A stretch of 64,000 nucleotides of DNA from positions 1-64,000 of the forward strand of contig NZ_AAYC01000016.1 in NCBI RefSeq assembly GCF_000169455.1. Reading direction: 5' to 3'. Shown in pieces: positions 8,782-17,525 of this stretch. The notes under the pieces were generated by a model, which was given only the letters and a program-made list of their open reading frames with translations, was not told the origin of the DNA and made no database searches. The stretch comes from Roseobacter sp. SK209-2-6. Lineage in GTDB: Bacteria; Pseudomonadota; Alphaproteobacteria; Rhodobacterales; Rhodobacteraceae. Within the stretch, counting starts at the first letter, position 1, and each line of letters begins with the position of its first letter. Position numbers and translations under genes: made by a program.

Positions 8782-9789
8782 TTGCCTTCTCAGAAACTGC
8801 TGATCATTACCACTGACCGCACCTTTGCTCGCTCTTTACAGCGGCACATGGAAGCTAACTATCCAGGAATGCAGGTGCTTTTGGCGAACAACCTCATGAT
8901 GGCCTACAATCAGGCCGAGGCTGCGCAACCGGTTTTCGCCTTCGTAGAAGATGGGTTTACCAAGCTTCCTGAATTCGAGATGATGTTGGCGCTATTCTCC
9001 GCACTTGATACCCGCTGGGTTGCCGTGATGGATGACCAGGCCGCAACGCCAGCTCGAAAATCCTCGCCTCTTTTGAATGTAGGCGCTGGTATTTTTGAGC
9101 TTACAAAAAGCGATCATCCCAGACAGTTTGCCCAGTACTTTGACATGATGGTCAAAGCACCACGCCGAGATAAACCTGGGCAGCGCAGAGGCGTTGGGGC
9201 CGTGGCGACAGGATCCACGGATTTCAAGAAGTTCATTCTTGTGGGGTCTTCAACCGGCGGGGTTGAAGCCTTGCGAAGTCTTCTGGTTGGTTTCCCGGCG
9301 CAATGTCCTCCGACATTGATTGTCCAGCATACCGGGAAAAATTTTGGTCACGGACTTGTATCCCTGCTGGATCGTGTATGCGCCGCTAAGGTTGTGGCAG
9401 CGGAAGAGGGAATGAAGCTGGAAACAGGGCGCATCTATGTCGCCGCTGGTCAGAAACGTCATATGGGTGTGAGTCAACGGAAGCCCATGAAGACGCGTCT
9501 GAAGGAGGGGCCCGCAATTTCGGGCCATACGCCTTCTGTTGACGCATTATTCACCTCTGCTGTGCCATATGGAAGGGACGCTGTAGCCGCCATTCTTACC
9601 GGCATGGGACAGGATGGAGCTAAGGGTTTGTTAGCCCTGCGTAAGGCGGGCGCTGCAACTTTTGCTCAGGATGAGAAATCCTCCGTGGTCTATGGCATGC
9701 CGCGTGTGGCCTGGGAAACCGGTGCGGCACAGAAACAGGTTTCCCTGGCGCGGATGGCAGGAGTTCTGCTGCAAGCCGCCAAGGGTTAA
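8782..9789 (+). CDS. cheB: Protein-glutamate methylesterase CheB
   Basis: 335 residues, usual CheB length. The C-terminal esterase domain has the nucleophile motif GSSTGG (about 156-161), the His motif QHTGKNFG and the Asp motif TGMGQDGA, so the catalytic triad is intact. It demethylates or deamidates chemoreceptors. The N-terminal region keeps receiver-like length and an Asp57 (FVEDGF), but the usual acidic pair is reduced to one Asp (Thr11-Asp12), so phospho-control may be altered. The start is TTG at 8782; no in-frame ATG was found near it and the ribosome site is weak. It lies between the chemoreceptor and cheD. Confidence 0.9.
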   Translation: MPSQKLLIITTDRTFARSLQRHMEANYPGMQVLLANNLMMAYNQAEAAQPVFAFVEDGFTKLPEFEMMLALFSALDTRWVAVMDDQAATPARKSSPLLNVGAGIFELTKSDHPRQFAQYFDMMVKAPRRDKPGQRRGVGAVATGSTDFKKFILVGSSTGGVEALRSLLVGFPAQCPPTLIVQHTGKNFGHGLVSLLDRVCAAKVVAAEEGMKLETGRIYVAAGQKRHMGVSQRKPMKTRLKEGPAISGHTPSVDALFTSAVPYGRDAVAAILTGMGQDGAKGLLALRKAGAATFAQDEKSSVVYGMPRVAWETGAAQKQVSLARMAGVLLQAAKG

Positions 9790-9812
9790 GGAATTGGGAC
9801 AAGGAGACAGCT

Positions 9813-10388
9813 GTGGCAACAGTTTTTGACAATACGACATCAGTCACGGTTTTGCAGGGAGAGTTTCGTGTTTCCACAGATCCCAGCGTCGTGTTCTCTA
9901 CCGTTTTGGGCTCATGTATTGCAGCTTGCATTTATGATGCCGAAAATGGTGTAGGTGGAATGAACCACTTCCTTCTGGCAAATGCTAATGGCAATGGTGT
10001 TAGTGCCCGCTATGGCATTCATGCAATGGAACTCCTAATCAATGGCATTATGAAAAAGGGGGCCAGCAGAGCGAACTTGAAGGCTAAAGTTTTTGGTGGC
10101 GCAAAAATGTCGGCCAATCTCTCTGATATTGGGGCTTCTAATTCGCATTTCGTGCAGCACTTTCTAAAAGATGAAGGAATTCCAGTTATTTCTTCCAGTG
10201 TTGGTGGTACGTCGGCCCGCCGTGTTCGCTTTCATTCCGTTTCAGGCAGCGCGCAGCAGACGCGCGTTGAAAACGATCGGAAACTGGGAGAGCAGGAAAT
10301 GGCGGCTTCGCGTCCAGCACCCGCTCCAGCACCTGCAGCACCGGCGACTGCTTCTGCGAGCGATCCAGGTGGCATGACTCTCTTCTAA
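9813..10388 (+). CDS. cheD: Chemoreceptor glutamine deamidase CheD
   Basis: 191 residues. The catalytic Cys35 (LGSCIAACIYD) and His52 (GGMNHF) are at the expected spacing. CheD deamidates glutamines of chemoreceptors to glutamates. The tail from about 150 is an Ala/Pro repeat linker ending in PGGMTLF, longer than in minimal CheD proteins. The start is GTG at 9813 with a clear AAGGAG 7 nt upstream. It follows cheB by 23 bp. Confidence 0.93.
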   Translation: MATVFDNTTSVTVLQGEFRVSTDPSVVFSTVLGSCIAACIYDAENGVGGMNHFLLANANGNGVSARYGIHAMELLINGIMKKGASRANLKAKVFGGAKMSANLSDIGASNSHFVQHFLKDEGIPVISSSVGGTSARRVRFHSVSGSAQQTRVENDRKLGEQEMAASRPAPAPAPAAPATASASDPGGMTLF

Positions 10389-10410
10389 AGCACTTGCCAG
10401 CAATTCAGTT

Positions 10411-10439
10411 TGACCCGCTCACTTCGTGCAGCGGGTTCA
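10411..10439 (+). terminator. Possible terminator after cheD
   Basis: The stem ACCCGCT (10413-10419) / AGCGGGT (10430-10436) extends outward with a wobble or bulge. Only a short CTTTG follows, so strength is doubtful. It argues against starting modA at 10394, which would place the hairpin in coding sequence. Confidence 0.45.
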
Positions 10440-10495
10440 ACTTTGTCAGAAACCGGGCTATTGAGGGGAAACGCCCTGCGAAAGCCGGAAAACTG

Positions 10496-11296
10496 ATGAA
10501 GTCACTTCAGCTCCTGAAAAAGCCAAAGGTAGCCTCGTTCCGTAGAGCAATGTGGAGCTTTGCTTCAAGCTTGGTTCTCTCGGTGCCGGTTCAAGCTGCA
10601 GATGTAACCATCTTTGCTGCCGCAAGTTTGAAAGAGGCCTTGGAAACGGTCCAAGATGAGTTTCAAGAAGCGACAGGGTATTCTGTTGTTGCTTCTTTGG
10701 CGGGGTCCTCCCTTTTGGCGCGCCAGATTGAACTTGGAGCCCCAGCTGACATCTTTATTTCAGCCAATAGTGCTTGGATGGACTACCTCGAAGGAAAAGA
10801 GCTGCTCGTTTCGGGTGCGCGAGAAGACCTGCTCAGCAACCGTTTGGTGCTAATTGCCCCTGCGGGGAAAACGCTCCCTATCAAAAGTGTCACAAATGCA
10901 GAGATCCTTGCCCTTCTCGGAGAAGGGCGCCTCGCCATGGCTCTTGTAGAGGCGGTTCCCGCTGGAATTTATGGCAAAGCGTCTTTGATCAATCTTGGTC
11001 TTTGGCAGCAGGTTGAACCGCAGGTTGCCCAGACCGACAATGTTCGGGCTGCACTTGCTCTGGTTGCTGCTGGCGAAACGCCACTTGGCATTGTCTATGC
11101 ATCAGATGCACGCGCAGAACCGAGAGTGACCATCCTCGCTGAGCTTCCTTTGGAAAGCTACCCACACATTAGATACCCGGTTGCCCTGCTCAACGAGGAA
11201 AGCCAGGCGGCACAACGGTTCTTTGACTTTTTGGCTGGTCCACAGGCGAGAGCCGCTTTTGTTAGTGCGGGCTTTAGCCTCATTTCGTTGGATTAA
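10496..11296 (+). CDS. modA: Molybdate ABC transporter, periplasmic binding protein ModA
   Basis: About 267 residues from the ATG at 10496. The frame is open further up to 10394, but that stretch contains a hairpin and no signal sequence. The signal peptide (SFASSLVLSVPVQAA) precedes mature DVTIFAAASLKEALE, the ModA signature, followed by the ligand-site stretches AGSSLLARQIELGAPADIF and NAEILALLGEGRLAM. ModA captures molybdate or tungstate in the periplasm. modB starts 4 bp after its stop. An ATG at 10550 is a less likely alternative start. Confidence 0.92.
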   Translation: MKSLQLLKKPKVASFRRAMWSFASSLVLSVPVQAADVTIFAAASLKEALETVQDEFQEATGYSVVASLAGSSLLARQIELGAPADIFISANSAWMDYLEGKELLVSGAREDLLSNRLVLIAPAGKTLPIKSVTNAEILALLGEGRLAMALVEAVPAGIYGKASLINLGLWQQVEPQVAQTDNVRAALALVAAGETPLGIVYASDARAEPRVTILAELPLESYPHIRYPVALLNEESQAAQRFFDFLAGPQARAAFVSAGFSLISLD

Positions 11297-11300
11297 GCTG

Positions 11301-11996
11301 ATGACGGAATGGCTTGGCCCCCAAGAATGGCAAGCAGTGTCTTTGTCGCTTAAAGTTGCCTTTTGGGCCGTGGCTCTTTCGTTGCCCTGTGGAATATTGG
11401 TCGCCTACGCGCTTGCCCGATGGGAGTTTCCTGGCAAGCAGTTACTCAACGGCATAGTACACCTCCCTCTCATACTGCCACCGGTTGTGACCGGCTATTT
11501 ATTGCTATTGCTGTTGGGGACACAGGGTGTTCTGGGCTCCAGATTGCAGGAGATAGGTGTCGTATTTGCCTTTCGTTGGTCTGGCGCCGCTTTGGCTGCT
11601 GCTATCATGGCATTCCCGCTGATGGTTCGTGCGATACGGCTCTCCATCGAAGCAGTTGATCCCAGACTTGAGGAAGCGGCAGCGACGCTTGGGGCGGGGC
11701 CTATTTGGGGTTTTGTTACGGTGACCTTACCGCTTGCGCTGCCTGGAATAATTGCAGGTGCGGTTCTGGCCTTTGCAAAAGCGATGGGAGAGTTTGGAGC
11801 AACGATTACTTTTGTTTCGAATATTCCTGGGCAAACCCAGACTTTGCCTTCTGCGATCTATGCCTTTCTACAGGTTCCCGGGGGTGAGGCTTCAGCGCTG
11901 CGACTGGTTGTTGTTTCGGTTTGTATCGCCATGTCTGCTTTGTTGGTTTCAGAAATCTTGGCGCGCCGAATTGCCAAACGCATGGGGGCGGAGTGA
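11301..11996 (+). CDS. modB: Molybdate ABC transporter permease ModB
   Basis: About 231 residues from the ATG at 11301. The longer open frame beginning at 11181 overlaps modA and is not used. It has five or six hydrophobic segments and the permease EAA-type loop (EAAATLGAGPIWGFVTVTLP), which contacts ModC. It forms the inner-membrane channel for molybdate. The stop overlaps the modC start as TGATG. Confidence 0.94.
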   Translation: MTEWLGPQEWQAVSLSLKVAFWAVALSLPCGILVAYALARWEFPGKQLLNGIVHLPLILPPVVTGYLLLLLLGTQGVLGSRLQEIGVVFAFRWSGAALAAAIMAFPLMVRAIRLSIEAVDPRLEEAAATLGAGPIWGFVTVTLPLALPGIIAGAVLAFAKAMGEFGATITFVSNIPGQTQTLPSAIYAFLQVPGGEASALRLVVVSVCIAMSALLVSEILARRIAKRMGAE

Positions 11997-13096
11997 TGCT
12001 GGAATTGAAACTGCGCCATGACCTGTCATCGTTTACGCTGGATGTTTGTTTTGAAACCCCTTCGGGAACTACCGTGTTGTTTGGGGGGTCTGGTTCGGGA
12101 AAAACGACAGTTATCAATGCTGTAGCGGGACTGTTTAAGCCCGCTATTGGGCGTGTCGTTTTGGACGGGCGGGTTTTGTTTGACACTGACTCGGGGATTT
12201 GGCTTCCTCCGCATCGCCGTCGGATCGGGTATATCTTTCAAGAAGGCCGTTTGTTCCCGCATCTCACCGTTGAGCAAAACCTTTTGTTTGGCCGTTTCTG
12301 GTCTCCCAAAGGGGCTAGGCGAGAAGATATGCCAAAGATAGTGGAGATGCTTGGAATAGGACCTTTGTTGAATAGGCGACCTATCGCGCTTTCAGGGGGG
12401 GAAAAACAGAGGGTCTCAATTGGCAGGGCTCTTCTATCCAGTCCTGAGTTGTTGCTTGCTGATGAACCGCTTGCTGCTTTAGATCAACCTCGTAAAGAGG
12501 AGATCCTTCCCTATTTTGAACGCTTGCGTGACGAACTGAACATTCCCGTCCTTTATGTTACCCATTCGGCCGCTGAGGTTGCGCGCCTGGCGACAAGCGT
12601 TGTCGTTTTGAAGGATGGCAAGATGCAGCGACAAGGTGAGGCCGCGGATGTACTGGCAGATGCCTCTGTTCTGCCGACAGGTGTCAGGGCTGCAGGGGCT
12701 CTAATCGAAGCGCGTGTCAAAGAGCATCATCAAGATGGGTTGAGTGAGCTGGATGCGGGCGGGCTGCCCCTTTTTCTGCCGCGTGTTCAGCAAGCGGTCG
12801 GTCAGTCGGTCCGACTTCGGGTGCAAGCGCACGATGTGATTTTGTCACGTGAATATCCAGAGGGGCTATCTGCGCTGAACATTCTTCCCGGCAACATCGT
12901 GAAGATCCATCAAGGCAGTGGGCCAGGGGTCATGATCTCGCTGGAGACACCGGCTGGTCCCATCTTGGCCCGTGTTACGCAGCGCTCTGCCAAGGCCATG
13001 GGGCTCCAAACGGGTATTGCCTGCCATGCTGTCATGAAGTCAGTTGCAATCGCGCCTTCGAACATCGGCACCACGGCAGGCCAGCCCAGAGCATGA
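11996..13096 (+). CDS. modC: Molybdate ABC transporter ATPase ModC
   Basis: About 366 residues from the ATG at 11996, overlapping the modB stop. Walker A (GGSGSGKTT, about 30-38), Q loop (YIFQEG), signature (LSGGEKQR), Walker B (LLLADEPLAALDQ) and H loop (VTHS) are all present. The C-terminal third (about 290-355) is the molybdate-binding TOBE/Mop-type domain (SALNILPGNIVKI). It powers molybdate import. The window also contains two molybdoenzymes that need this metal (23230-25323 and 58234-60903). Confidence 0.94.
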   Translation: MLELKLRHDLSSFTLDVCFETPSGTTVLFGGSGSGKTTVINAVAGLFKPAIGRVVLDGRVLFDTDSGIWLPPHRRRIGYIFQEGRLFPHLTVEQNLLFGRFWSPKGARREDMPKIVEMLGIGPLLNRRPIALSGGEKQRVSIGRALLSSPELLLADEPLAALDQPRKEEILPYFERLRDELNIPVLYVTHSAAEVARLATSVVVLKDGKMQRQGEAADVLADASVLPTGVRAAGALIEARVKEHHQDGLSELDAGGLPLFLPRVQQAVGQSVRLRVQAHDVILSREYPEGLSALNILPGNIVKIHQGSGPGVMISLETPAGPILARVTQRSAKAMGLQTGIACHAVMKSVAIAPSNIGTTAGQPRA

Positions 13097-13106
13097 CTGC
13101 TCTGGG
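13085..13106. terminator. Hairpin at the convergent end of modC and the LysM gene
   Basis: A perfect 9-bp stem CCCAGAGCA / TGCTCTGGG with a TGAC loop. The modC stop codon lies inside it. No T-run follows on either strand, but position and symmetry suit a bidirectional terminator between convergent genes. Confidence 0.55.
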
Positions 13107-13120
13107 CGACAATGTTGAAA

Positions 13121-14140
13121 CTATTGTAGTTTGCTCCAAAACGTCTCTAGATGACGCGCCACAATGGTTTCAAAGCGGCCATCTTTCTTGAGCGCTTTCA
13201 AACCTGCGTTGATCCGATAAAGGTGCGATGTGCCACGCCAATGCCGCTTTGAAATTACCACATGGAGCCCCTCTTCGGAGAGGGGGCGTTCAACGGGGAG
13301 AATGCGGTCCCTTAGCCCCTCTTTGATCAAGGTGTCCGCGCCCAGAAACAGATTTACTGTAGCCGCATCTGCCCGGCCATCGGCGACCATGTGAAAGCAG
13401 GCAGCAGGCGTATCTGCTTGAACGAGTGTGATCTTGTCCTCACTGAGCCAACGACGACCAGGGCGATCCAGATCATGGGTGAAGTAACCCTTGGGACGGC
13501 AGAGTGTTTTCCCGAGTATGTCGCTGTCATCGTTAAAGATGAGCGGGGCTTCAGCTCGGGTGAAGAGCATAATCGGGATTGTGATCAGGGGTTCTGAGAA
13601 GTGGAAATTGATACAGCGTTCATCCTTTGGCGTGGTCTCACAATCTGGTTTGAACCAGGGAAAACCCATATCGAATTGCTTGTCGTTGAGCATTGGAAAG
13701 AGATGCTGAGACCAGTCATCTTCCCATGTGAGCGAGTAGGAAACCGGTGAGGGCATCAGCTCCATCGCCGCGTTCACCAACTCGGTGATCAACCCCTGAC
13801 CAGGTAGGGCAGGATCCGTGAAAGGAGCAAAGCCGCCACCGGTTAGCAGTTTCAGCTCCGCATTATCTTTGCGCAGAGGAGTGGCATCAGGGATGCTGGC
13901 GCCCTTTGCGCAAGGAATGTAAAGGGTCTTGCCGGGTTCCGCGACAGGTCCTGTAAGACGGCTCTGGTTGCCATAGTAGATCAGGGTCCAACGTCCGCGA
14001 TCCCCATAGTGTTGCTCAGCGATGGAGAACAGGGTGTCGCCGGATTGAACCCGATAATCAACATCGCATATTGCCCAGGCCGCCGCAGGGCTGATCAGCC
14101 CCAGAACGAGAAAAACAAGTGAAGAGAGTTGCTTAAACAT
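13121..14140 (-). CDS. Exported LysM plus solute-binding-domain protein (paralogue B)
   Basis: 339 residues. Signal peptide (to about 22, AAAWA), then a LysM domain (about 25-75: YRVQSGDTLFSIAEQHYG), which binds peptidoglycan, then a domain of about 240 residues resembling bacterial extracellular solute-binding family 3 (DMGFPWFKPDCE, GKTLCRPKGYF). It is 10 bp downstream of a close paralogue in the same orientation. No ABC permease or ATPase gene for amino acids is nearby, so it may sense or hold a ligand at the cell wall rather than feed a transporter. The domain calls are good; the function is unknown. Confidence 0.82.
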   Translation of the reverse strand: MFKQLSSLVFLVLGLISPAAAWAICDVDYRVQSGDTLFSIAEQHYGDRGRWTLIYYGNQSRLTGPVAEPGKTLYIPCAKGASIPDATPLRKDNAELKLLTGGGFAPFTDPALPGQGLITELVNAAMELMPSPVSYSLTWEDDWSQHLFPMLNDKQFDMGFPWFKPDCETTPKDERCINFHFSEPLITIPIMLFTRAEAPLIFNDDSDILGKTLCRPKGYFTHDLDRPGRRWLSEDKITLVQADTPAACFHMVADGRADAATVNLFLGADTLIKEGLRDRILPVERPLSEEGLHVVISKRHWRGTSHLYRINAGLKALKKDGRFETIVARHLETFWSKLQ

Positions 14141-14149
14141 TGCGCCCTC

Positions 14150-15232
14150 CTAGAACTCAGCCCAGATGCGCGAGAGGTGGTCTTCGATAATCGCCTGATA
14201 GGTGCCATCGTCGCGGATTTCTTTTAGACCTTTGCTCACCAGCGCCATCATCTCTTCGGCGCGAGGGTGCGTTTTGTGGACTACAGCATGGATCGGCAGA
14301 ATTGAGAGAGGCTGGGGCAAGACATTGAACTTGTCTCCATAGCCGTTCTCTTTCATGACCGAGCGGCCAGTGAATTCATTAATAGCAACAAAATCTGCAT
14401 CCCCCGCAAGAACCATGTCAAAACAGTCTTTGACGGTGTGCGGCGATTTCAGGGTGATTTTCTGATCTGCAAGCCAGCGACGACCGGATCCTTCGAGATC
14501 AAAAGTCAAATAGCCATTGGGGCGGCAAAGAGTCTTGCCAACCATGTCTGCATCACTTTCAAAGGTGAACGGACGGTTCTTGTCCACAAAGAGTAGCATA
14601 AGTGTCTCGAACATTGGTTCTGAGAACAAGAAGTTCACACAACGATAGCTGTCGGGCATGGTGTCGCAATCAGGGCGATACCATGGGAAGCCGACATCCA
14701 ATAGGGCGTTGGAGAGAAGGGGATCGAAGTGAGAACCCCAATCATTGACCCAGTGGATGGCGAAACCTTCAGCAGGGTTTGCCTTGGTCATTGCAGCCTG
14801 TAGTACGTCAGTGATCAGGCCGCCGTTATGGGAGGACTTGGACGTAAAGGGCGCATAATCATCCCCTGTCAGCAGGTTGATCTTTTGGCGGACTGAGGCA
14901 TTGCCAGGGCTCACGGTGATCGGAGCTGCAACAACAGGGGTCGCGCTGGTAATCTCCTTGCCACCGGGTAAACCTGTGGGAAGCCCATTGATACAAGGGA
15001 GTTGCAGCTTCATGCCGACGCGGATGGCATTGGGCTTGGGTCCAATGGCGCCGATATTCTGGCTGTGGATAGTGCTCCAGGCGCCGGCGTTCTTGTAAAG
15101 GCGATCCGCAATAAGCGAAAGGCTGTCGCCAGCTTGCACGCGGTAGTGTCCACCGCAAGTTTCAGCGGAGGCGGAATGCGCGCTCAGAAATCCGGCAATG
15201 CCGATTGCGGCAGCGGTAAGTAGTGTCTTCAT
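14150..15232 (-). CDS. Exported LysM plus solute-binding-domain protein (paralogue A)
   Basis: About 360 residues from the ATG at 15232, chosen because GGGGACAA precedes it and a signal peptide (AAAIGIAGFLSAHSASA) follows. The open frame reaches 15361 without signal-like sequence. A LysM domain (YRVQAGDSLSLIADRLYK) is followed by a family-3-like solute-binding domain with the same landmarks as its neighbour (DVGFPWYRPDCD, GKTLCRPNGYL, SGRRWLADQKITL). The two genes are a diverged tandem duplication. Ligand unknown. Confidence 0.82.
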   Translation of the reverse strand: MKTLLTAAAIGIAGFLSAHSASAETCGGHYRVQAGDSLSLIADRLYKNAGAWSTIHSQNIGAIGPKPNAIRVGMKLQLPCINGLPTGLPGGKEITSATPVVAAPITVSPGNASVRQKINLLTGDDYAPFTSKSSHNGGLITDVLQAAMTKANPAEGFAIHWVNDWGSHFDPLLSNALLDVGFPWYRPDCDTMPDSYRCVNFLFSEPMFETLMLLFVDKNRPFTFESDADMVGKTLCRPNGYLTFDLEGSGRRWLADQKITLKSPHTVKDCFDMVLAGDADFVAINEFTGRSVMKENGYGDKFNVLPQPLSILPIHAVVHKTHPRAEEMMALVSKGLKEIRDDGTYQAIIEDHLSRIWAEF

Positions 15233-15384
15233 TTGTCCCCCTGAGGTACCCGGTCTGGTTGTCCAGAGATGCAGAAAGCTCTGAACCGGTTTTATATTTA
15301 TTTTGTTGGTTGATCCGCTTTTGGCAGCGGCGTCGCAAAAGGTTTTGAATGCAGCCAGCATCCAACCCCGAAAATTCCTGGCTC

Positions 15385-16215
15385 TTATTGGCCGGTGAAG
15401 AGTGTCAGTAGCGCCTGGGTGTCGACCCGATTGTTGTCTGTAAGAAGCAAAGCGGGGACTGTCACCGATTTGTTCTGGTGGGCTTCATTGATCATGCGGT
15501 CAATGTACTGAACCGATTGCCCCTGCTCGATGGCCTGCAAAACCATATTGTAAAGAGCATTCTTTGCAGTCGACCCGCCCGCGGTGGTCGGTTCTGCCGA
15601 CGCCAAGGTTGCCTGCGCCGTTGCGGATTCAGCGTTTTTGCGCAGGGCGGCCAGTGTACCCGCGGTGATCTGAGCTACCAGATCATTGCCATCGGAATCC
15701 AACACACCAGAAGCCGCAGTTGGTCCCGTTGGAGTGCTAGCGACTGCTGCAGTCACCACAGGATTGAGCGGTGCCGCGGCATTTTCGACGGTCTGTGCCG
15801 CTTCGTCTACATCCGAGAACTGCAAGAATGCAAGTGCAATCGCGGTCACTCCTAGAGCCGCAGCGGCGGCAATCAGCTTAATTAATTTCATGGGCGATCC
15901 GTTACTGGTTTGAATTTGCTCCAGTTGTTGATCCTCAATCGCGATTTTTTCGACGGGTGCCCAGGTGATAGCATCGCTTGGTTCTACGACTTTCGGCGAT
16001 GCAGCAGGCGGTATTGTTTCAACCTTGTGGCTCAAGCTTTCATCGGTGGGTTCCGGTGTTCCGCCTGAGGCAACAACCTGCAATTTGCGGTGGGGGGAAA
16101 CACGAATGCTGCCCTTGGCCACGACTGTGTTGACCTGGAAAGAGGGACTGGCCTGTTGGAGCTGGTGGGTGCTCGCCTGATCGTTATTTTTTGTTTTCAA
16201 CACTGAACTATTCAC
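15385..16215 (-). CDS. Unknown single-pass membrane protein
   Basis: 276 residues, not recognised. The N-terminal half is low-complexity and polar (Gln, Ser, Pro rich). One membrane segment is visible at about 110-130 (IKLIAAAAALGVTAIALAFL), then an Ala/Thr/Val-rich stretch and a C-terminal region of about 70 residues ending QALLTLFTGQ. With a cytoplasmic N-terminus, the C-terminal half would be periplasmic. The start is GTG at 16215. It lies upstream of the two LysM proteins on the same strand, 152 bp from paralogue A, so they may act together. Confidence 0.7.
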   Translation of the reverse strand: MNSSVLKTKNNDQASTHQLQQASPSFQVNTVVAKGSIRVSPHRKLQVVASGGTPEPTDESLSHKVETIPPAASPKVVEPSDAITWAPVEKIAIEDQQLEQIQTSNGSPMKLIKLIAAAAALGVTAIALAFLQFSDVDEAAQTVENAAAPLNPVVTAAVASTPTGPTAASGVLDSDGNDLVAQITAGTLAALRKNAESATAQATLASAEPTTAGGSTAKNALYNMVLQAIEQGQSVQYIDRMINEAHQNKSVTVPALLLTDNNRVDTQALLTLFTGQ

Positions 16216-16370
16216 TTCTTACCCTGCAACACAGGCATGCCCGCAAGGTAAGAACTCCAGTAATTTCGCCTGTATTAATCATTTATTAACGAATCGCTGA
16301 TTCGCCGTCAACAATTTGAACAGTCCTGAGGTTGCCTTTTCCGACTTGGATCTTCTTTGAGCTGAAGGGC

Positions 16371-16511
16371 TTGTTTAACAATTTGAAAAATATAAACAAA
16401 ATATGTCGTGTGCTTACTATTTTCATTGGGGTCTTGATCACGAACGCGGCACGCGCTGACTGTATCTCATCAACCTTGGGCGAGGGGGAACCGGTTCCAG
16501 GGTTAGGGTAG
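16371..16511 (+). CDS. Possible small secreted peptide or gene remnant
   Basis: A 46-codon frame starting with TTG at 16371. It encodes a strikingly signal-peptide-like stretch (basic NKICR, then VLTIFIGVLITNAARA) followed by only 17 residues (DCISSTLGEGEPVPGLG). No clear ribosome site is seen. Its last 9 bp overlap the end of the convergent LysR gene. It may be a real small exported peptide, the broken start of a longer exported protein, or chance. The rest of 16216-16502 holds nothing else recognisable. Confidence 0.25.
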   Translation: MFNNLKNINKICRVLTIFIGVLITNAARADCISSTLGEGEPVPGLG

Positions 16512-17393
16512 AGACTGGTAGAGTGCCTGAACCCAGGTGCAAAACGCTCTCACTTCCTCTCGTTTGCTAGACGGGCCATTGATGACCAAATAGTGGGATC
16601 TCCGCTTTGGCAAACGGTAGGGCGTTGGTGCCACAAGCAGGCCCAAATCCAGGTATTGCTGGGCAAAATTCTCCAATACCATGGTGAAGCCTTCTCCCGC
16701 AGCGGCGGTTTGAAGCGCAATCAGCGAGGAGTCTACGCGCATCCAATCCACCATAGGAGGCAGGTTCAGTCCATGCATGGCAGAGAGTTTGCTCCAATCC
16801 GTTTCTGACCCGAGTATCCGGATCAGCTTAGCGTTCGATAGGTCGCGTGAGGCTATGCTGTGGGAGAGGTGTTCTGCGTACTTTTGATGGCAGACAGGAA
16901 CGGCCGTTTCATGTCCCAGATGCAGGATCTGCCCTTCTTGCCAATTGCCGAGACCAAATCGAATATCAACATCCAATTTGTCTTCGTCAAAGTGGTCTGC
17001 CCAGACAGAGGTGGTAACCTCTAGCTGCACATTTGGGTGTTTTAATTTGAAATCAACTAGTCTTGGGGCCAGTACTAGTGCTGCACAGGAGATCGACGCA
17101 CGTACACGCACGATGCTATTGCGCTCATTGTCAAAGAGCCCGTTGGTGGCAAGTAGAATGTCTTCAAAGGACTTGCTGATCGTTTGGGCATAGGCTTGCC
17201 CTTGGTCAGTCAGGTTCACGCCCCGTGGCAACCGGCGAAATAGCTGTGCGCCGAGATGCTGCTCCAAGTTTCGGATCTGTTGACTGACCGCTGCTGAGGT
17301 GAGGTTCAACTCTTCAGCAGCGGCAGCAAAGCTATTGTGTCGCGCGGCCGCCTCAAAAGCCCGCAGCCAGGTCACATGGGGTAGTTTTGGCAA
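16503..17393 (-). CDS. LysR-family regulator, GcvA-like
   Basis: 296 residues. N-terminal winged helix (about 6-65: LRAFEAAARHNSFAAAAEEL, NLTSAAVSQQIRNLEQHLG) and a LysR effector domain of the GcvA type (DVDIRFGLGNW). It lies downstream of bhcD on the same strand, beyond a strong terminator, so it is probably not part of the bhc operon. Target unknown. The adjacent LysM genes, the bhc operon or its own gene are all possible. Confidence 0.9.
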   Translation of the reverse strand: MPKLPHVTWLRAFEAAARHNSFAAAAEELNLTSAAVSQQIRNLEQHLGAQLFRRLPRGVNLTDQGQAYAQTISKSFEDILLATNGLFDNERNSIVRVRASISCAALVLAPRLVDFKLKHPNVQLEVTTSVWADHFDEDKLDVDIRFGLGNWQEGQILHLGHETAVPVCHQKYAEHLSHSIASRDLSNAKLIRILGSETDWSKLSAMHGLNLPPMVDWMRVDSSLIALQTAAAGEGFTMVLENFAQQYLDLGLLVAPTPYRLPKRRSHYLVINGPSSKREEVRAFCTWVQALYQSLP

Positions 17394-17472
17394 GCTATAC
17401 TCAATCTGACTAAGGGTAATGGTTGTTTGGCCTTTGTCAGATTAGCCATGGCCTAGCTTTGGGCAAGCGGAA

Positions 17473-17506
17473 ACAACTGAGGTGGCTCATGAGGCACCTC
17501 AGTTGT
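17473..17506 (-). terminator. Terminator of the bhcABCD operon
   Basis: A perfect 12-bp stem (17473-17484 with 17495-17506) and a 10-nt loop. On the minus strand it is followed by a T-rich TTGTTT-type stretch at its base. It lies 20 bp past the bhcD stop. Confidence 0.8.
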
Positions 17507-17525
17507 GCCACTGCAGAAGCGGTAC

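Noticed and set aside
11181-11300. Extended N-terminus for modB
   Set aside because: It would overlap modA by more than 100 bp. The ATG at 11301 directly after the modA stop starts the first membrane segment properly.
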